Positions 1 through 10,670 are shown, numbered from the stretch's first letter. The stretch is 64,000 bases of DNA from Lichenicola cladoniae (GCF_013201075.1 NZ_CP053708.1:611001-675000), one strand, 5' to 3'. The notes: generated by a model not told the origin, from the letters alone. Program-made: numbers and translations.

Positions 1-1218
1 GGGTGTGTGCGGCCCGCTTGCCAGCAATGCATGCAGCTGCACGCTGAACGCGTCGAACAATGCCGCATGTCCTACCGGTGTCGGCGGCGCAGCCGGCTCG
101 GCCGTCCTGGTGGAGGGAACCAGGCGCAAGGGCGTCCGGACCGGGGCGATCGCATCGCCTGCGGGCCGGTCGCGCAGAGGTGAAGACGCCTGCGGCTCGG
201 CGAACCCGACCAGGCTAGGGCCCGGCGCTCGCGTCGACACCAGCCCCGCGTGATCGAAGCCGGACGGGTCGGTTGCGAACGGTCGCGGTTCGGTCATGGC
301 AGGCGCGGCTCCGGGGGCCGACAGCAGCGTGCGGGGGCTGATGGTTCCGGGCGGCAAGGCATGCGCGCCGACACGCATAAGCCGGCGGGCATCATGGTCG
401 GCATCGCGGACCCAGATCGGCACCCAGCTTCGCTCCAGGGCCTCGATCGCACCGGCCCAGCGGTCGCCGTCGCGGCCGACCCCGACCAGCACCGCAGCAT
501 CCGAAAGACCATAGAGGCAGCGTTCGGCCGAAGAGGCCGACGATACGGCAGGCACCGCTTCCGGCTCCCGGTCCGACACCAATGCCAGGGAACCGGTCAT
601 GGCCGGATCGGCGGGTTGCCGACCGATCAGGTTCAGCAGGGCGTCGGCCACGACCATGATCGTCGCCCCGCCACGAGCTCGCCCGGCGAGCATCGCCTTG
701 CCCTCGATGCCGCGTCCGGCGGAGATGGTGGACAGGCCGGCCGTCGCGGCCTGCTCGGCAAGACGCGTGGCGAAGCCGCCCGCATCGGCGGTGGCCTCGT
801 CGCCGGCGATCAGCGCGATGCCGCCCCGGTTGAGCAGCGCACGATCGCCGACACCGAACAGGACCGGCGGTGCATCGCCCCGCAGGCGACGCTTCAGGCG
901 TTTCGGATAATCGGGATCGGCCCGTCCGATCGCCCAGATCCCAGCGATCCGCCAGCGCTCGAGACAGGCTGACAGTGCCGCGTGCCGGCCCAGCAGGTCG
1001 ACAATCCGGCCAGCCGGAACTGTATCGTGCCAGCCGTCCAGATACCGGTCCGGATCCCGCAGGAGGTCGCCGGGTTGGAGCTGGCGCTTCTTGAGCCAGC
1101 CTGCGAGCCGGCCCCATTGGGTATCGTCGAGCGGTTCATGCGTGGCTGCCGCGAGGGCGCCACCGCCGAAACGGCCGGTCAGGAGCAGCAATGCCTGCGT
1201 CTGCAACGTGATGGACAT
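1..1218 (-). CDS. DprA/Smf-like Rossmann (SLOG-fold) protein, 3' end beyond window
   Basis: Open reading frame of 406 codons read leftwards with no stop before base 1, so the C-terminus is missing. Start ATG at 1218 is preceded by GAGGA. Residues about 100-260 resemble the DprA Rossmann domain: a DPDYPKRL segment like the YP/L signature, a PPVLFGVG strand, and SERCLYGLSDAAVLVGVG where DprA has its RNRIIAGLS..LVVEA motif. The usual GSR..S and SGLARGID loops are replaced by GDEATAD and SAGRGIEG. DprA loads RecA on incoming single-stranded DNA; here that function is only inferred because the signature loop has diverged. The region after residue 290 is proline- and alanine-rich and probably disordered. 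Confidence 0.6.
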   Translation of the reverse strand, partial: MSITLQTQALLLLTGRFGGGALAAATHEPLDDTQWGRLAGWLKKRQLQPGDLLRDPDRYLDGWHDTVPAGRIVDLLGRHAALSACLERWRIAGIWAIGRADPDYPKRLKRRLRGDAPPVLFGVGDRALLNRGGIALIAGDEATADAGGFATRLAEQAATAGLSTISAGRGIEGKAMLAGRARGGATIMVVADALLNLIGRQPADPAMTGSLALVSDREPEAVPAVSSASSAERCLYGLSDAAVLVGVGRDGDRWAGAIEALERSWVPIWVRDADHDARRLMRVGAHALPPGTISPRTLLSAPGAAPAMTEPRPFATDPSGFDHAGLVSTRAPGPSLVGFAEPQASSPLRDRPAGDAIAPVRTPLRLVPSTRTAEPAAPPTPVGHAALFDAFSVQLHALLASGPHTP

Positions 1219-1274
1219 TTTGTCCTCATGTGAACCGGCGGCCGGTTTTCCGGCACTCGACCGTCGAATGAACC

Positions 1275-1577
1275 CTACCCGCTATGGGCTGGTCCTCTTG
1301 TCGAAGTCGGCGGACCGAGCGCCGGCGGCGGTAGGTCGATGACCGGCGGAACGATCAGCGTCGGCGCCGTCAGCGCGGGTGCGCCCGGCGATTTTGGAAT
1401 ACCGGTTGGGCCGTGCACCACATCGACCGGCACCAGGGTCGGCCATGGCAGGGACGTGACATGAACCGGATGATGTAGGTCCGCCCAGGCCGGACGGTAC
1501 GCCGTCGCCAGGTGGCGCAGTGCCAGGTAGAGCGCCACCTGGGCCAGGATGGCGACGACGACGCCGAGGAGGCGCAC
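1275..1577 (-). CDS. Small membrane-anchored proline-rich protein, unknown function
   Basis: About 100 residues from a GTG at 1577: one hydrophobic N-terminal helix (VVVAILAQVALYLAL) followed by a proline-rich tail. The frame stays open upstream (proline/arginine-rich, including FYVWRPG) and reaches into the end of asd without an ATG, so the true start could be a CTG near 1680. It lies directly downstream of asd on the same strand and may be cotranscribed. No family recognised. Confidence 0.45.
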   Translation of the reverse strand: MRLLGVVVAILAQVALYLALRHLATAYRPAWADLHHPVHVTSLPWPTLVPVDVVHGPTGIPKSPGAPALTAPTLIVPPVIDLPPPALGPPTSTRGPAHSG

Positions 1578-1678
1578 GAACGGTGCGCGCGGCGGGCGTG
1601 GCGGCGCGGCGCCCGGCCGCCAGACGTAGAACGGCTCCGGCGGGCGCCTTGCCAGTCCGAGCCGGGCGAGAAGCGGGC

Positions 1679-2710
1679 TCAGGCGACTTTCTCTGCCAAC
1701 AGATCGAGGGCGATCAACGCCTCGGCGATCTGCACGGCATTCAGGGCCGCACCCTTGCGAAGGTTATCCGACACGCACCAGAACGCCAGCCCGTTCGGCA
1801 CGGTTGGGTCGATGCGCAGCCGGCTGACATAGACCGCGTCCTCGCCGGCGCAGTCGATCGGGGTCACGTAGCCGCCATCCTCGCGATGGTCGTGCAGCAC
1901 CACGCCGGGCGCATCGCGCAGAAGCTGGCGGGCGCGTTCCAGGTCCACCGGCTCCTCGAACTCGACCACGATCGATTCCGAGTGGCCGATGAACACCGGC
2001 ACCCGCACGCAGGTGGCGATCACCGCGATGTCGGGATCGAGGATCTTGCGTGTCTCGACCGCCATCTTCCATTCCTCCTTGGTCGCGCCGTCGTCCATGA
2101 AGCGGTCGATATGCGGGATCACGTTGAAGGCGATCTGCTTGGTGAACTGCTCCGAGGTCGGCGGATCGCCGACGAAGCTGCCCTTGGACTGCACGAACAG
2201 CTCGTCCATGCCTTCCTTGCCGGCGCCGGACACGGCCTGATAGGTCGAGACCACCACGCGCTTGGCGGTGAACTCGTCGTGCAGCGGCTTCAGCGCCACC
2301 ACCATCTGGATCGTCGAGCAGTTCGGATTGGCGATGATGCGACGCTTGGTGAAGCGCTTCAGTGCGTCGGCGTTCACCTCCGGCACCACCAGCGGCACGT
2401 CGTGATCCATGCGGAACTGGCTGGTGTTGTCGATCACGATGCAGCCGGCGGCGGCGGCGCGAGGCGCATGCACGGCCGAGATCGCGGCACCGGGGCTGAA
2501 CAGGGCCAGGTCCCAGCCGGTGAAATCGAATGTCTCCAGGTTCTGCACCTTGAGCACGCGCTTCTCGCCGAAGGAAATTTCGTGCCCGACCGAGCGGTGC
2601 GATGCCAGGATGGCGATCTCGTCGATCGGGAAGTTGCGCTCGGCAAGGGTCTTGATAATCTCGCGTCCGACCGCTCCGGTGGCTCCTACGACGGCGACGC
2701 GATAACCCAT
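1679..2710 (-). CDS. asd: Aspartate-semialdehyde dehydrogenase
   Basis: 343 residues, normal for the family. It reduces aspartyl phosphate with NADPH to aspartate semialdehyde, feeding lysine/diaminopimelate, threonine and methionine synthesis in the cytosol. The N-terminus has the NADP-binding GATGAVG loop, and the active-site cysteine lies in ANPNCSTIQMV. The ATG at 2710 gives the expected MGYRVAVVGATGAVG start; the open frame upstream is GC-rich read-through of the antisense of the glucosidase gene. It is divergent from the GH15 gene across a 231-base gap that must hold both promoters. Confidence 0.96.
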   Translation of the reverse strand: MGYRVAVVGATGAVGREIIKTLAERNFPIDEIAILASHRSVGHEISFGEKRVLKVQNLETFDFTGWDLALFSPGAAISAVHAPRAAAAGCIVIDNTSQFRMDHDVPLVVPEVNADALKRFTKRRIIANPNCSTIQMVVALKPLHDEFTAKRVVVSTYQAVSGAGKEGMDELFVQSKGSFVGDPPTSEQFTKQIAFNVIPHIDRFMDDGATKEEWKMAVETRKILDPDIAVIATCVRVPVFIGHSESIVVEFEEPVDLERARQLLRDAPGVVLHDHREDGGYVTPIDCAGEDAVYVSRLRIDPTVPNGLAFWCVSDNLRKGAALNAVQIAEALIALDLLAEKVA

Positions 2711-2941
2711 GGTCCTGGTCCTTGGCTCCTCGAGCGGGCAGGCTCCGAGGTCGGTTCCAGCCGGCGAGGCGATGTGGGAGAAGGGTCTGCTAGCGCGTCG
2801 GGACGGTATCGCGCAACAAATGACCGAGCAGCCGAGACCTGCACCGTATCTGGTGGCAGGCGTCGGTTGCGACGGAACCGCGTCTTTCCAGGTCGCGTTC
2901 CGGCCACACTTGAAATCGAACCAGTCGGGGGACTGCGCTGA

Positions 2942-5161
2942 ATGGCGGATGCGCCTGGAGAACCGGGGCAGCCGCCGCGCTGGCAGCCGATCGGCAAGAA
3001 CGGCATCGGCCGCAGCCTGGCCGATGATGCGCGCGTGTGGTTCACGCTCGGCAACGGCATCCTGAACGAGATCGCCTATCCGCGGATCGAGCAGACCGCG
3101 GTGCGCGACTTCGGCCTGATCGTGACCGACGGGGAGACCTTGTTCGCCGAGGAGCGGCGGCACTGCACGACCGAGATCGAGCCGATCCGGCCGGGCGTGC
3201 CCGCATACCGCCTTACCGGCACCCATGAGGGCGGGCGGTTCCGGCTGCACAAGCGGATCATCGCCGATCCACGTCGTCCGGCGGTGCTGCAGCATGTGCG
3301 GCTCGAGGATTTGGCGCCTGCGGACGCCGATCGCGGACGCAAGCTGCGGCTGCACGCACTGCTGGCGCCGCACCTGGTCAATGTCACCGGCATGGGGACG
3401 GCCTGGGTCGGCGACTACAAGGGCCAGGACATGCTGTTCGCCGAGGCCCAGGGTACAGCAGTGGCGCTCGCGGCCAGCTGCGGCTGGCGGGCCCGGTCGG
3501 CGGGGTATGCCGGCATCAGCGATGGGTGGCAGGACCTGTCGCGCCATCGCCGGATGACCTGGGAATACGAGCGCGCGATCAACGGCAACGTCGCCCTGAC
3601 CGGTGAACTGGATCTCGACGAGGACCAGCCGGACCTGGTGATCTCGATGGCGTTCGGCCGGATCTGGACCGAGGCCGCGATGCGCGCCCGTGCCGGCCTG
3701 CTCGAGCCGTTCGATGCGCTCGAAGCCGAATACGTCGCAGGCTGGAGCGGCTGGCTCGGGAAGACCCGCCCGGTCGCCGATGAGTTGCTCGGCGCCTACC
3801 GCACCAGCCTGATGGTGATCCGCACGCATGAATGCCCGTCCGTGGCCGGTGCCCGGATTGCCAGCCTCGGCGTACCGTGGGCCGCATTGCAGAGCAACGA
3901 CTACCCTGCGGCATGCCATCTGGTCCGGGCCCGGGACGTGGTCGCGGCGGCGACTGCGTTGCTGGCCGCTGGCGACAGCAGCTCGATGATGGCGTCGCTC
4001 ACGTACCTGCACACCGTCCAGGAACCGGACGGGCACTGGCCGCAGAATTTCTGGCTCGACGGCATGTCGGCCTGGCAGGGAACCCAACTCGACGAGACTT
4101 CGGAGCCTGTGCTGTTGGCCGACCTGGCCTGGCGGCACGGGGTTTTCGACGAGGACGGCTTCAGGCAGGTCTGGCCGATGGTCAGGGCGGCCGCCCTGGC
4201 GCTGGCCCGGCACGACCCGATGGACGGGCAGGATCGCTGGGGTCGTCCCGATGGGCTGAAGCTGCACACCCTCGGCGCCGAGATCGCCGCACTGCTGATC
4301 GGCTCGCACTGGGCGGCCCATGCCGGCGAGCCTGATCTGCACGGCTTCCTGCTCGATACCGCCGACGCCGTCCATGAATTCCTGGTGACGCTGCTCGACG
4401 AGCCCGGCTCACCGGCGTCCGAGGATGGGCCGGAGGCCGACCCGGACATCATCTCGCTGGTGCTGTTCGGGCTCATGACGGTCGATGATCCCCGTCTGGT
4501 CCGGGCACTCGCCACCATCGACGCGAGCCTGAAGGTCGAGTTGCCGGGCGGCCCTGCCTGGTGCCGGCGTGGCGACGAGGGATTGCCGCCGAGGCTGGTG
4601 CTGACCGCCGAGCGTGCCCTGCTCGCCGTAGAGGCCGGCCGTCTGGACGAGGCGGACCGTCTGGTCCGGAGCCTGCAGGCCTGTGCCGGGGATGGTGGCA
4701 TGCTGCCCGAGCGGGTCGACAACGAGAATGGCCGGGGCGGGATGGTGATGCCGCATCTCTGGACCCATTCGAAGCACGTCAAGCTGCTCCGCTCGATCGA
4801 CGACGCCCAGGATTTCGGGCGGCTGCCCAAGGTTCGGGAGCGGTATGCGGGCAAGAGCGCGATCGCCTCGCGGATCGCGCGCTGGCGGCACGACCACGAG
4901 TTGCGCGAAATGCCGCAAGGGCGTGTGCTGCGGGTCGAACTGCCGGTGGCGGCCGATGTGCATTGGAGCGACGATGGCTGGGTCAGGATCCAGGACACGC
5001 CGGTTGCGGAGATCGGTCCGGGAATCTTCGTGGCCGAACTGCCGACGGCCGGGCTCGAGGCCGGCAGCATGGTCGTGTTCACCTGGCGCGAGCATGGCAG
5101 CGGCGCCTGGGTCGGGGTCGACCACCATATCGCCGTGGTGACGGCGCCGGGCCTTTCGTAA
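2942..5161 (+). CDS. GH15 glucan 1,4-alpha-glucosidase (glucodextranase-like)
   Basis: 739 residues. An N-terminal beta-sandwich of the glucodextranase type (roughly residues 15-270) is followed by an (alpha/alpha)6 catalytic barrel. The catalytic acid is probably E385 in GTQLDET and the base E590 in MLPERVDN, both in the places expected for bacterial GH15 enzymes. There is no signal peptide, so it should act in the cytosol on alpha-glucans or trehalose-like substrates and release glucose. It sits 54 bases upstream of zwf, which suggests that released glucose is fed to the oxidative pentose phosphate route. Substrate is not determined by the sequence. Confidence 0.85.
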   Translation: MADAPGEPGQPPRWQPIGKNGIGRSLADDARVWFTLGNGILNEIAYPRIEQTAVRDFGLIVTDGETLFAEERRHCTTEIEPIRPGVPAYRLTGTHEGGRFRLHKRIIADPRRPAVLQHVRLEDLAPADADRGRKLRLHALLAPHLVNVTGMGTAWVGDYKGQDMLFAEAQGTAVALAASCGWRARSAGYAGISDGWQDLSRHRRMTWEYERAINGNVALTGELDLDEDQPDLVISMAFGRIWTEAAMRARAGLLEPFDALEAEYVAGWSGWLGKTRPVADELLGAYRTSLMVIRTHECPSVAGARIASLGVPWAALQSNDYPAACHLVRARDVVAAATALLAAGDSSSMMASLTYLHTVQEPDGHWPQNFWLDGMSAWQGTQLDETSEPVLLADLAWRHGVFDEDGFRQVWPMVRAAALALARHDPMDGQDRWGRPDGLKLHTLGAEIAALLIGSHWAAHAGEPDLHGFLLDTADAVHEFLVTLLDEPGSPASEDGPEADPDIISLVLFGLMTVDDPRLVRALATIDASLKVELPGGPAWCRRGDEGLPPRLVLTAERALLAVEAGRLDEADRLVRSLQACAGDGGMLPERVDNENGRGGMVMPHLWTHSKHVKLLRSIDDAQDFGRLPKVRERYAGKSAIASRIARWRHDHELREMPQGRVLRVELPVAADVHWSDDGWVRIQDTPVAEIGPGIFVAELPTAGLEAGSMVVFTWREHGSGAWVGVDHHIAVVTAPGLS

Positions 5162-5215
5162 GCCGCCCGGGCGAGTACCGGGTCATCCAATCAACCTTGC
5201 ATCAGGAGCCTCCCC

Positions 5216-6760
5216 ATGGATCCAGTCGGAGAAGTATCGTCGTCGGCCAAGTCGAAGGAGAAGCTGGCGGCGCCCGCAAGCGCCAAGGCTCCTCCCTGCA
5301 CCCTGGTGATTTTCGGCGCGCATGGCGACCTGACCAAGCGGTTGCTGATGCCGGCCCTGTACAACCTCACTGGTGCCGGACAGCTCAATGACGATTTCAA
5401 GGTCATCGGCGTCGATCGTGTCGAAGGGTCGGACCAGTCCTGGCGCGACGAACTCGGCAAGACCATGCAGGAGTTCACCACCGATCCGAATGCGGAGTTC
5501 TACACGCCCGAGATCAACAAGGACTGGTGGGGCGGCCTGACCTCCCGCTTCGAATACATGCAGGCCGACTTCACCAACCTCGACCAGCTTGGCCAGCTGA
5601 AGCAGAAGGTGACCGGCAACGCCGTGTTCTACCTGGCCGTGGCCGGGCGTTTCTTCGGAACCATCGTGGAGAATCTCGGCCATGTCGGCCTGATCACCCA
5701 GGCGGACAACGCGTTCCGTCGGGTGGTGATCGAGAAGCCGTTCGGGTCCGACCTGGAGAGTGCCAAGGAGCTGAACGCCCGCATCCTCAAGGTGCTGGAC
5801 GAAGGCCAAGTCTACCGGATCGACCATTTCCTCGGCAAGGAGACGGTCCAGAACATCCTGGCCATGCGGTTCGGCAACGGCGTGTTCGAACCGCTCTGGC
5901 GGCGGGAATATGTCGACAGCGTGCAGATCACCGCCTGCGAGACGGTCGGTGTCGAAGGCCGCGGCGCATTCTACGAGCCGACCGGCGCGCTGCGCGACAT
6001 GATCCCGAACCACCTGTTCCAGCTGCTGGCGATGGTGGCGATGGAGCCGCCCAACTCGTTCTCGGCGGAAACCGTGCGGAACGCCAAGGAGCAGCTGTTC
6101 GAGGCGATTAGGACGATCACTCCGGAAAACGCGATCCGTGGGCAGTATACGGCAGGCAAGGTCCAGGGCAGGGACGTGCTGGCCTATCGCGACAGCCCCG
6201 GCGTGGCAAAGGACAGCAACACCGAGACCTATGTCGCGCTGAAGCTCGACATCGACAACTGGCGCTGGTCGGGCGTGCCGTTCTACATGCGCACCGGCAA
6301 GTCGCTGACCGGCCGCCTTACCGAAGTCGTGGTGCATTTCAAGCAGGCGCCGTTCGCGATCTTCCAGGATACGCCGGTGGACAAGTTGTCCCCCAACAAC
6401 CTGACGCTGAACATCCAGCCGACCCAGGGTGTTACCCTGGGGATCAGTGCCAAGATCCCGGGACCGAAGATGGACCTCGGCGGCGTCGAGATGAGGTTCC
6501 GCTACGAGGACGCCTTCAAGCTGACCCCGAATGTCGGCTACGAGACGCTGCTCTATGACTGCCTGACCGGCGACGAGACGCTGTTCCAGCGTGCCGACAA
6601 CATCGAGGCTGCATGGCGTGTGGTCGATCCGGCTCTCAAGGCTTGGGCCGCCGATGCCTCGGGGCCGGAGCTCTACGAAGCCGGAACGTCGGGGCCGAAG
6701 GGTGCGGACGATCTGCTGGCCAGGGATGGCCATGCCTGGATGCCGCTGAACCGCGACTAG
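5216..6760 (+). CDS. zwf: Glucose-6-phosphate 1-dehydrogenase
   Basis: 514 residues. Oxidises glucose 6-phosphate to 6-phosphogluconolactone, the entry step of the pentose phosphate and Entner-Doudoroff routes. The nucleotide-binding loop reads GAHGDLTKR (more often GASGDL), and the substrate-binding/catalytic motif RIDHFLGKE is intact. EKPFGSDL and the C-terminal domain are also recognisable. An AGGAG Shine-Dalgarno stands eight bases before the ATG. A 25-residue polar N-terminal extension precedes the Rossmann fold. It probably forms an operon with the upstream GH15 glucosidase. Confidence 0.95.
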   Translation: MDPVGEVSSSAKSKEKLAAPASAKAPPCTLVIFGAHGDLTKRLLMPALYNLTGAGQLNDDFKVIGVDRVEGSDQSWRDELGKTMQEFTTDPNAEFYTPEINKDWWGGLTSRFEYMQADFTNLDQLGQLKQKVTGNAVFYLAVAGRFFGTIVENLGHVGLITQADNAFRRVVIEKPFGSDLESAKELNARILKVLDEGQVYRIDHFLGKETVQNILAMRFGNGVFEPLWRREYVDSVQITACETVGVEGRGAFYEPTGALRDMIPNHLFQLLAMVAMEPPNSFSAETVRNAKEQLFEAIRTITPENAIRGQYTAGKVQGRDVLAYRDSPGVAKDSNTETYVALKLDIDNWRWSGVPFYMRTGKSLTGRLTEVVVHFKQAPFAIFQDTPVDKLSPNNLTLNIQPTQGVTLGISAKIPGPKMDLGGVEMRFRYEDAFKLTPNVGYETLLYDCLTGDETLFQRADNIEAAWRVVDPALKAWAADASGPELYEAGTSGPKGADDLLARDGHAWMPLNRD

Positions 6761-6775
6761 GTCCGGGATCTCGGT

Positions 6776-6802
6776 GGCCGGTATCGCTCGGCGATGCCGG
6801 CC
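6776..6802. terminator. Bidirectional hairpin between convergent genes
   Basis: Near-perfect 12-base stem (GGCCGGTATCGC with GCGATGCCGGCC, one G-T pair) and a three-base loop between the stop codons of zwf and the convergent oxygenase gene. There is no long T-tract, but the position fits a shared terminator. Confidence 0.6.
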
Positions 6803-6814
6803 TGCCCGGGGATT

Positions 6815-7483
6815 TCAGGCCGGGGTGAACCGCTTCACCAGCGCGGACAGCTTGTGGCGGCGCAGTTCGTGGCGGGCCTTGGCACCCGATGCCATGTAGT
6901 TGAGCTGGATCGCGTAGCGCCGGCCGACGAAGGTGCGGTGGCCGTGATAGGTCGTCGGACCGTTCGGGAACGCGAGCAGGGTGCCATCGACCGGCGGCAC
7001 CTCGACGGCATAATCCTCCAGGTCGTCCGGTCCGCGCAGCAGGCGCAGGCAGCCATCCTGCTTCGCCCAGTCGGCCGTTGCCGGGTTCAGATAGAGCAGG
7101 ATGGTGACCAACTTGGCGGTCGAGTCGGTGTGGATCTGGCCATCCTTCTCCCGCGTGCGGCCACGCATCGTCAGCATGGTCAGGCTGTCGTCGAGGTCGA
7201 GGTCGAAGCGGGTCGCGATCGCCTGCCGCAGCATCGGCCCTTCGAGCTCACGGATCAGCTCGGCCGCCGCCCCGCGCAGTCTCAGTGCCGAAGGAGGATA
7301 GGATCCGCCACCCGGGATATCCGGCAACGACGCGAGCACAGCCTGCAGGCTGGCGGGCGGTACGAAGCGCGGGATGACGATGTGGGGGAACGGGTCGGTC
7401 GCGACGGGCCGGGCGAAACCGGCATAATCCAGGCTGAGCGATACGATCGCGGTGTCCTGCATCGGCGTAAGGCTGTCTGGCAT
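6815..7483 (-). CDS. 2-oxoglutarate/Fe(II)-dependent oxygenase
   Basis: 222 residues with the jelly-roll iron ligands in order: HxD in GQIHTDS (about residue 120), the distal histidine in TTYHGHRT, and the 2-oxoglutarate-binding arginine in VGRRYAIQLNY. The family is a Fe(II)/2OG dioxygenase of the prolyl-hydroxylase-like type that uses oxygen and 2-oxoglutarate to hydroxylate a protein or small molecule; the substrate cannot be read from the sequence. An ATG a few codons downstream (MQDTAIVSL) is an alternative start. Confidence 0.8.
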   Translation of the reverse strand: MPDSLTPMQDTAIVSLSLDYAGFARPVATDPFPHIVIPRFVPPASLQAVLASLPDIPGGGSYPPSALRLRGAAAELIRELEGPMLRQAIATRFDLDLDDSLTMLTMRGRTREKDGQIHTDSTAKLVTILLYLNPATADWAKQDGCLRLLRGPDDLEDYAVEVPPVDGTLLAFPNGPTTYHGHRTFVGRRYAIQLNYMASGAKARHELRRHKLSALVKRFTPA

Positions 7484-7559
7484 CGTCTGCTGTCCGGATC
7501 AGAAGTCCGGTAGTTAGGTCCGGGTAGGCCGGTGTTGCAAGCTGGGGGGTGCCGGACGC

Positions 7560-7832
7560 CTAGCCGCGGAGCGGATGGCTGGGATGCAGGATCGTGGTGG
7601 TCGACAGGAACTGCGCGCAACCGAGTTGGCCGTCGCAGCAGGGCAGCGGCGCGTCGTCGGCGTCGACGGCAAGCTTGTAGTCGCCAGCCCTGTAAGAAGC
7701 ATGCAGCAACAAGCGACCATGACCTTCACAGGTAAAGTGCGGCTTCTCGACAGTCATGCGTAGTTCCGAAGCTTGCGCACCGGCTGTCATGACTGCCAGG
7801 AACAGCGGCAGAGCCAGGATGGTCTTGGTCAT
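7560..7832 (-). CDS. Small secreted cysteine-containing protein, unknown
   Basis: 90 residues with a clear Sec signal peptide (MTKTILALPLFLAVMTAGAQA, cleavage near residue 21). The mature part is about 69 residues with four cysteines (FTCEGHG, PCCDGQLGC), which suggests disulphides or metal binding in the periplasm. No known family recognised. It stands alone between convergent/divergent neighbours. Confidence 0.6.
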   Translation of the reverse strand: MTKTILALPLFLAVMTAGAQASELRMTVEKPHFTCEGHGRLLLHASYRAGDYKLAVDADDAPLPCCDGQLGCAQFLSTTTILHPSHPLRG

Positions 7833-8048
7833 TCTTCGGCTCCGATCTTTGGACAGACTGTCGCAGGATCAATGAATAAACCGCTGGAAAGGTTACATCG
7901 CTCGCTTTTCGTTGAAGCGGCTACGAAATGAGATAGTCAGCGGGTGCGAAACGGAGATGGCGCCTTCTGGTCAGAATTGAGCACCCGCGATTTTTGCAAT
8001 GCGGCATAAACTATTGATCAGGTCGGGCGCTGGCTGTATCGCCGGATC

Positions 8049-9293
8049 ATGTCGTTGCCCCAGACCACGCAGCCCTCCAACGATCCGGCGCCGATCACCA
8101 GGCCGGCGATTGCCTCGTCCGGCCCGCTGAAACTGCGCGACCCCGGCACTCCCGACGGTCAATCGCTGCCCAACCGATCCATCGGTCCGCTTGCCCTATA
8201 CCGCCTGTATGTAACGCAAGGACGACTGGACGAGGATCCGGAGCAACTTCGGGCGGCGGCGCGTCTCGACCAGCTTTGGCAGGCGCTGATCGATCGGGCC
8301 AACGGTCCCGGGCCATCGAGATCGATGCTTGGGCGGCTGCTTGGGCGATTTCCGCGTTCCACCGCACCGCGTGGCGTCTATCTGGTCGGGCAGGTGGGTC
8401 GGGGCAAGTCGATGCTGATGGACCTGTTCTTCGAGCAGGCTCCCGGCACGTCCAAGCGACGGGTGCATTTCCACCGCTTCATGCAGGAGGCGCACGCGCG
8501 GGTTCATGCCTTGAAGCAGGCGCAGCCGGATCTTGCCGATCCGATCCCGGTGCTGGCGGATGCGATTGCGTCCGAGACGATGCTGCTGTGTTTCGACGAG
8601 TTCCAGGTCAACGATATCGCCGACGCGATGATCCTGGGCCGGCTGTTCGATGCGTTGTTCCTGCGCGGCGTGGTGGTGGTGACGACCTCCAATACCTCGC
8701 CCGGCCAGTTGTTCCAGAATCGCCCTGGCGCCGACGCCTTCAAGCCGTTCATCACCCGCCTCGACCAGGAACTGGACACCGTCCTGCTGGACAGCCCCCG
8801 GGATTACCGGCGTGGCGGCATTCGCGGCGTGGCGACGTGGCATGCGCCTGCCGACCAGCGCGCGGAACAGGCACTGGATGCGGCGTTCGAGCGTCTGTCC
8901 AATGGCAAGGCGACGCATGCGGAGACGGTCGAGGTGATGGGGCGGCATGTGCCGGTCCCGATCGCGGCGGATGGTATCGCCAGGTTCGACTTCGAAGCGC
9001 TGTGCGCACAAGCGCTCGGCGCCGGCGATTATCTGGCGCTGGCGCGCCGCTACCCGACGATGATCATCGACGGGATTCCGCGGCTCGGGCCTGAGAATTT
9101 CGACGTGGCCCGGCGCTTTATCGTCCTGGTCGACGCGCTGTACGAAGCCAAGGTGAAGCTGGTCGCATCGGCCGCCGACCAGCCCGACCGGATCTACGAG
9201 CATGGCGAAGGAGCGACCGCGTTCGAGCGCACGGCGTCCCGCCTCGAGGAGATGCAGACCGAGGCCTATCTGGCACTGCCGCATCTGGATTAG
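8049..9293 (+). CDS. zapE: Cell division ATPase ZapE (AFG1 family)
   Basis: 414 residues, slightly longer than the E. coli protein owing to an extended N-terminus. AAA-type P-loop ATPase that in E. coli acts at the FtsZ ring. Walker A is VGQVGRGKSM with lysine 120; Walker B is LLCFDEFQV; the AFG1 family block NTSPGQLFQN follows. Cytosolic. The following gene is mdh, a neighbour often seen in alphaproteobacteria. Confidence 0.92.
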   Translation: MSLPQTTQPSNDPAPITRPAIASSGPLKLRDPGTPDGQSLPNRSIGPLALYRLYVTQGRLDEDPEQLRAAARLDQLWQALIDRANGPGPSRSMLGRLLGRFPRSTAPRGVYLVGQVGRGKSMLMDLFFEQAPGTSKRRVHFHRFMQEAHARVHALKQAQPDLADPIPVLADAIASETMLLCFDEFQVNDIADAMILGRLFDALFLRGVVVVTTSNTSPGQLFQNRPGADAFKPFITRLDQELDTVLLDSPRDYRRGGIRGVATWHAPADQRAEQALDAAFERLSNGKATHAETVEVMGRHVPVPIAADGIARFDFEALCAQALGAGDYLALARRYPTMIIDGIPRLGPENFDVARRFIVLVDALYEAKVKLVASAADQPDRIYEHGEGATAFERTASRLEEMQTEAYLALPHLD

Positions 9294-9435
9294 CCAACCT
9301 GTCGCAGGCCTGGATCGCCTCGAACACACGGCATCCATGACTGGCACACACTTGTCGCGATCAAGGCGAAGGATTAGCACGATCCGCCTTCCGGCTGGTT
9401 TTTCCGGGTTTCTCCGGCGGGCTTTACTGCTCTAA

Positions 9436-10410
<975 letters not shown>

Positions 10411-10455
10411 CATGACCGACATCGTGATGCCCCGTGCAGCGCGGTGTCGTTCGCA

Positions 10456-10479
10456 ACCAGGCCGGGCAACTGGCCTGGT
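10456..10479 (+). terminator. Hairpin downstream of mdh
   Basis: Perfect eight-base stem ACCAGGCC/GGCCTGGT with an eight-base loop, followed by AATT. It lies 46 bases after the mdh stop and about 190 bases before sucA, so mdh and sucABlpd are probably separate or only partly coupled transcripts. Confidence 0.5.
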
Positions 10480-10670
10480 AATTGCTAACGTCCGGGTAGT
10501 AAGCCTGTGCTGCTCTGCGTTCCGGCCATCAATTCGGCGCAAACCATGCGTTTAAAGCATTCCTGGGGGCGTGGATTGAACGCGTCGCTGGATCGTTCGA
10601 AACGTTATGTCGGGCATCGGGATGTTCAGGTTCGAGCGGCGTGATGCACCGGACCGACTAAGGAGAGCTC

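Noticed and set aside
1520-2941. 473-codon plus-strand frame opposite asd
   Set aside because: Antisense of a well conserved asd gene; low-complexity His/Arg/Ala composition typical of high-GC shadow frames.
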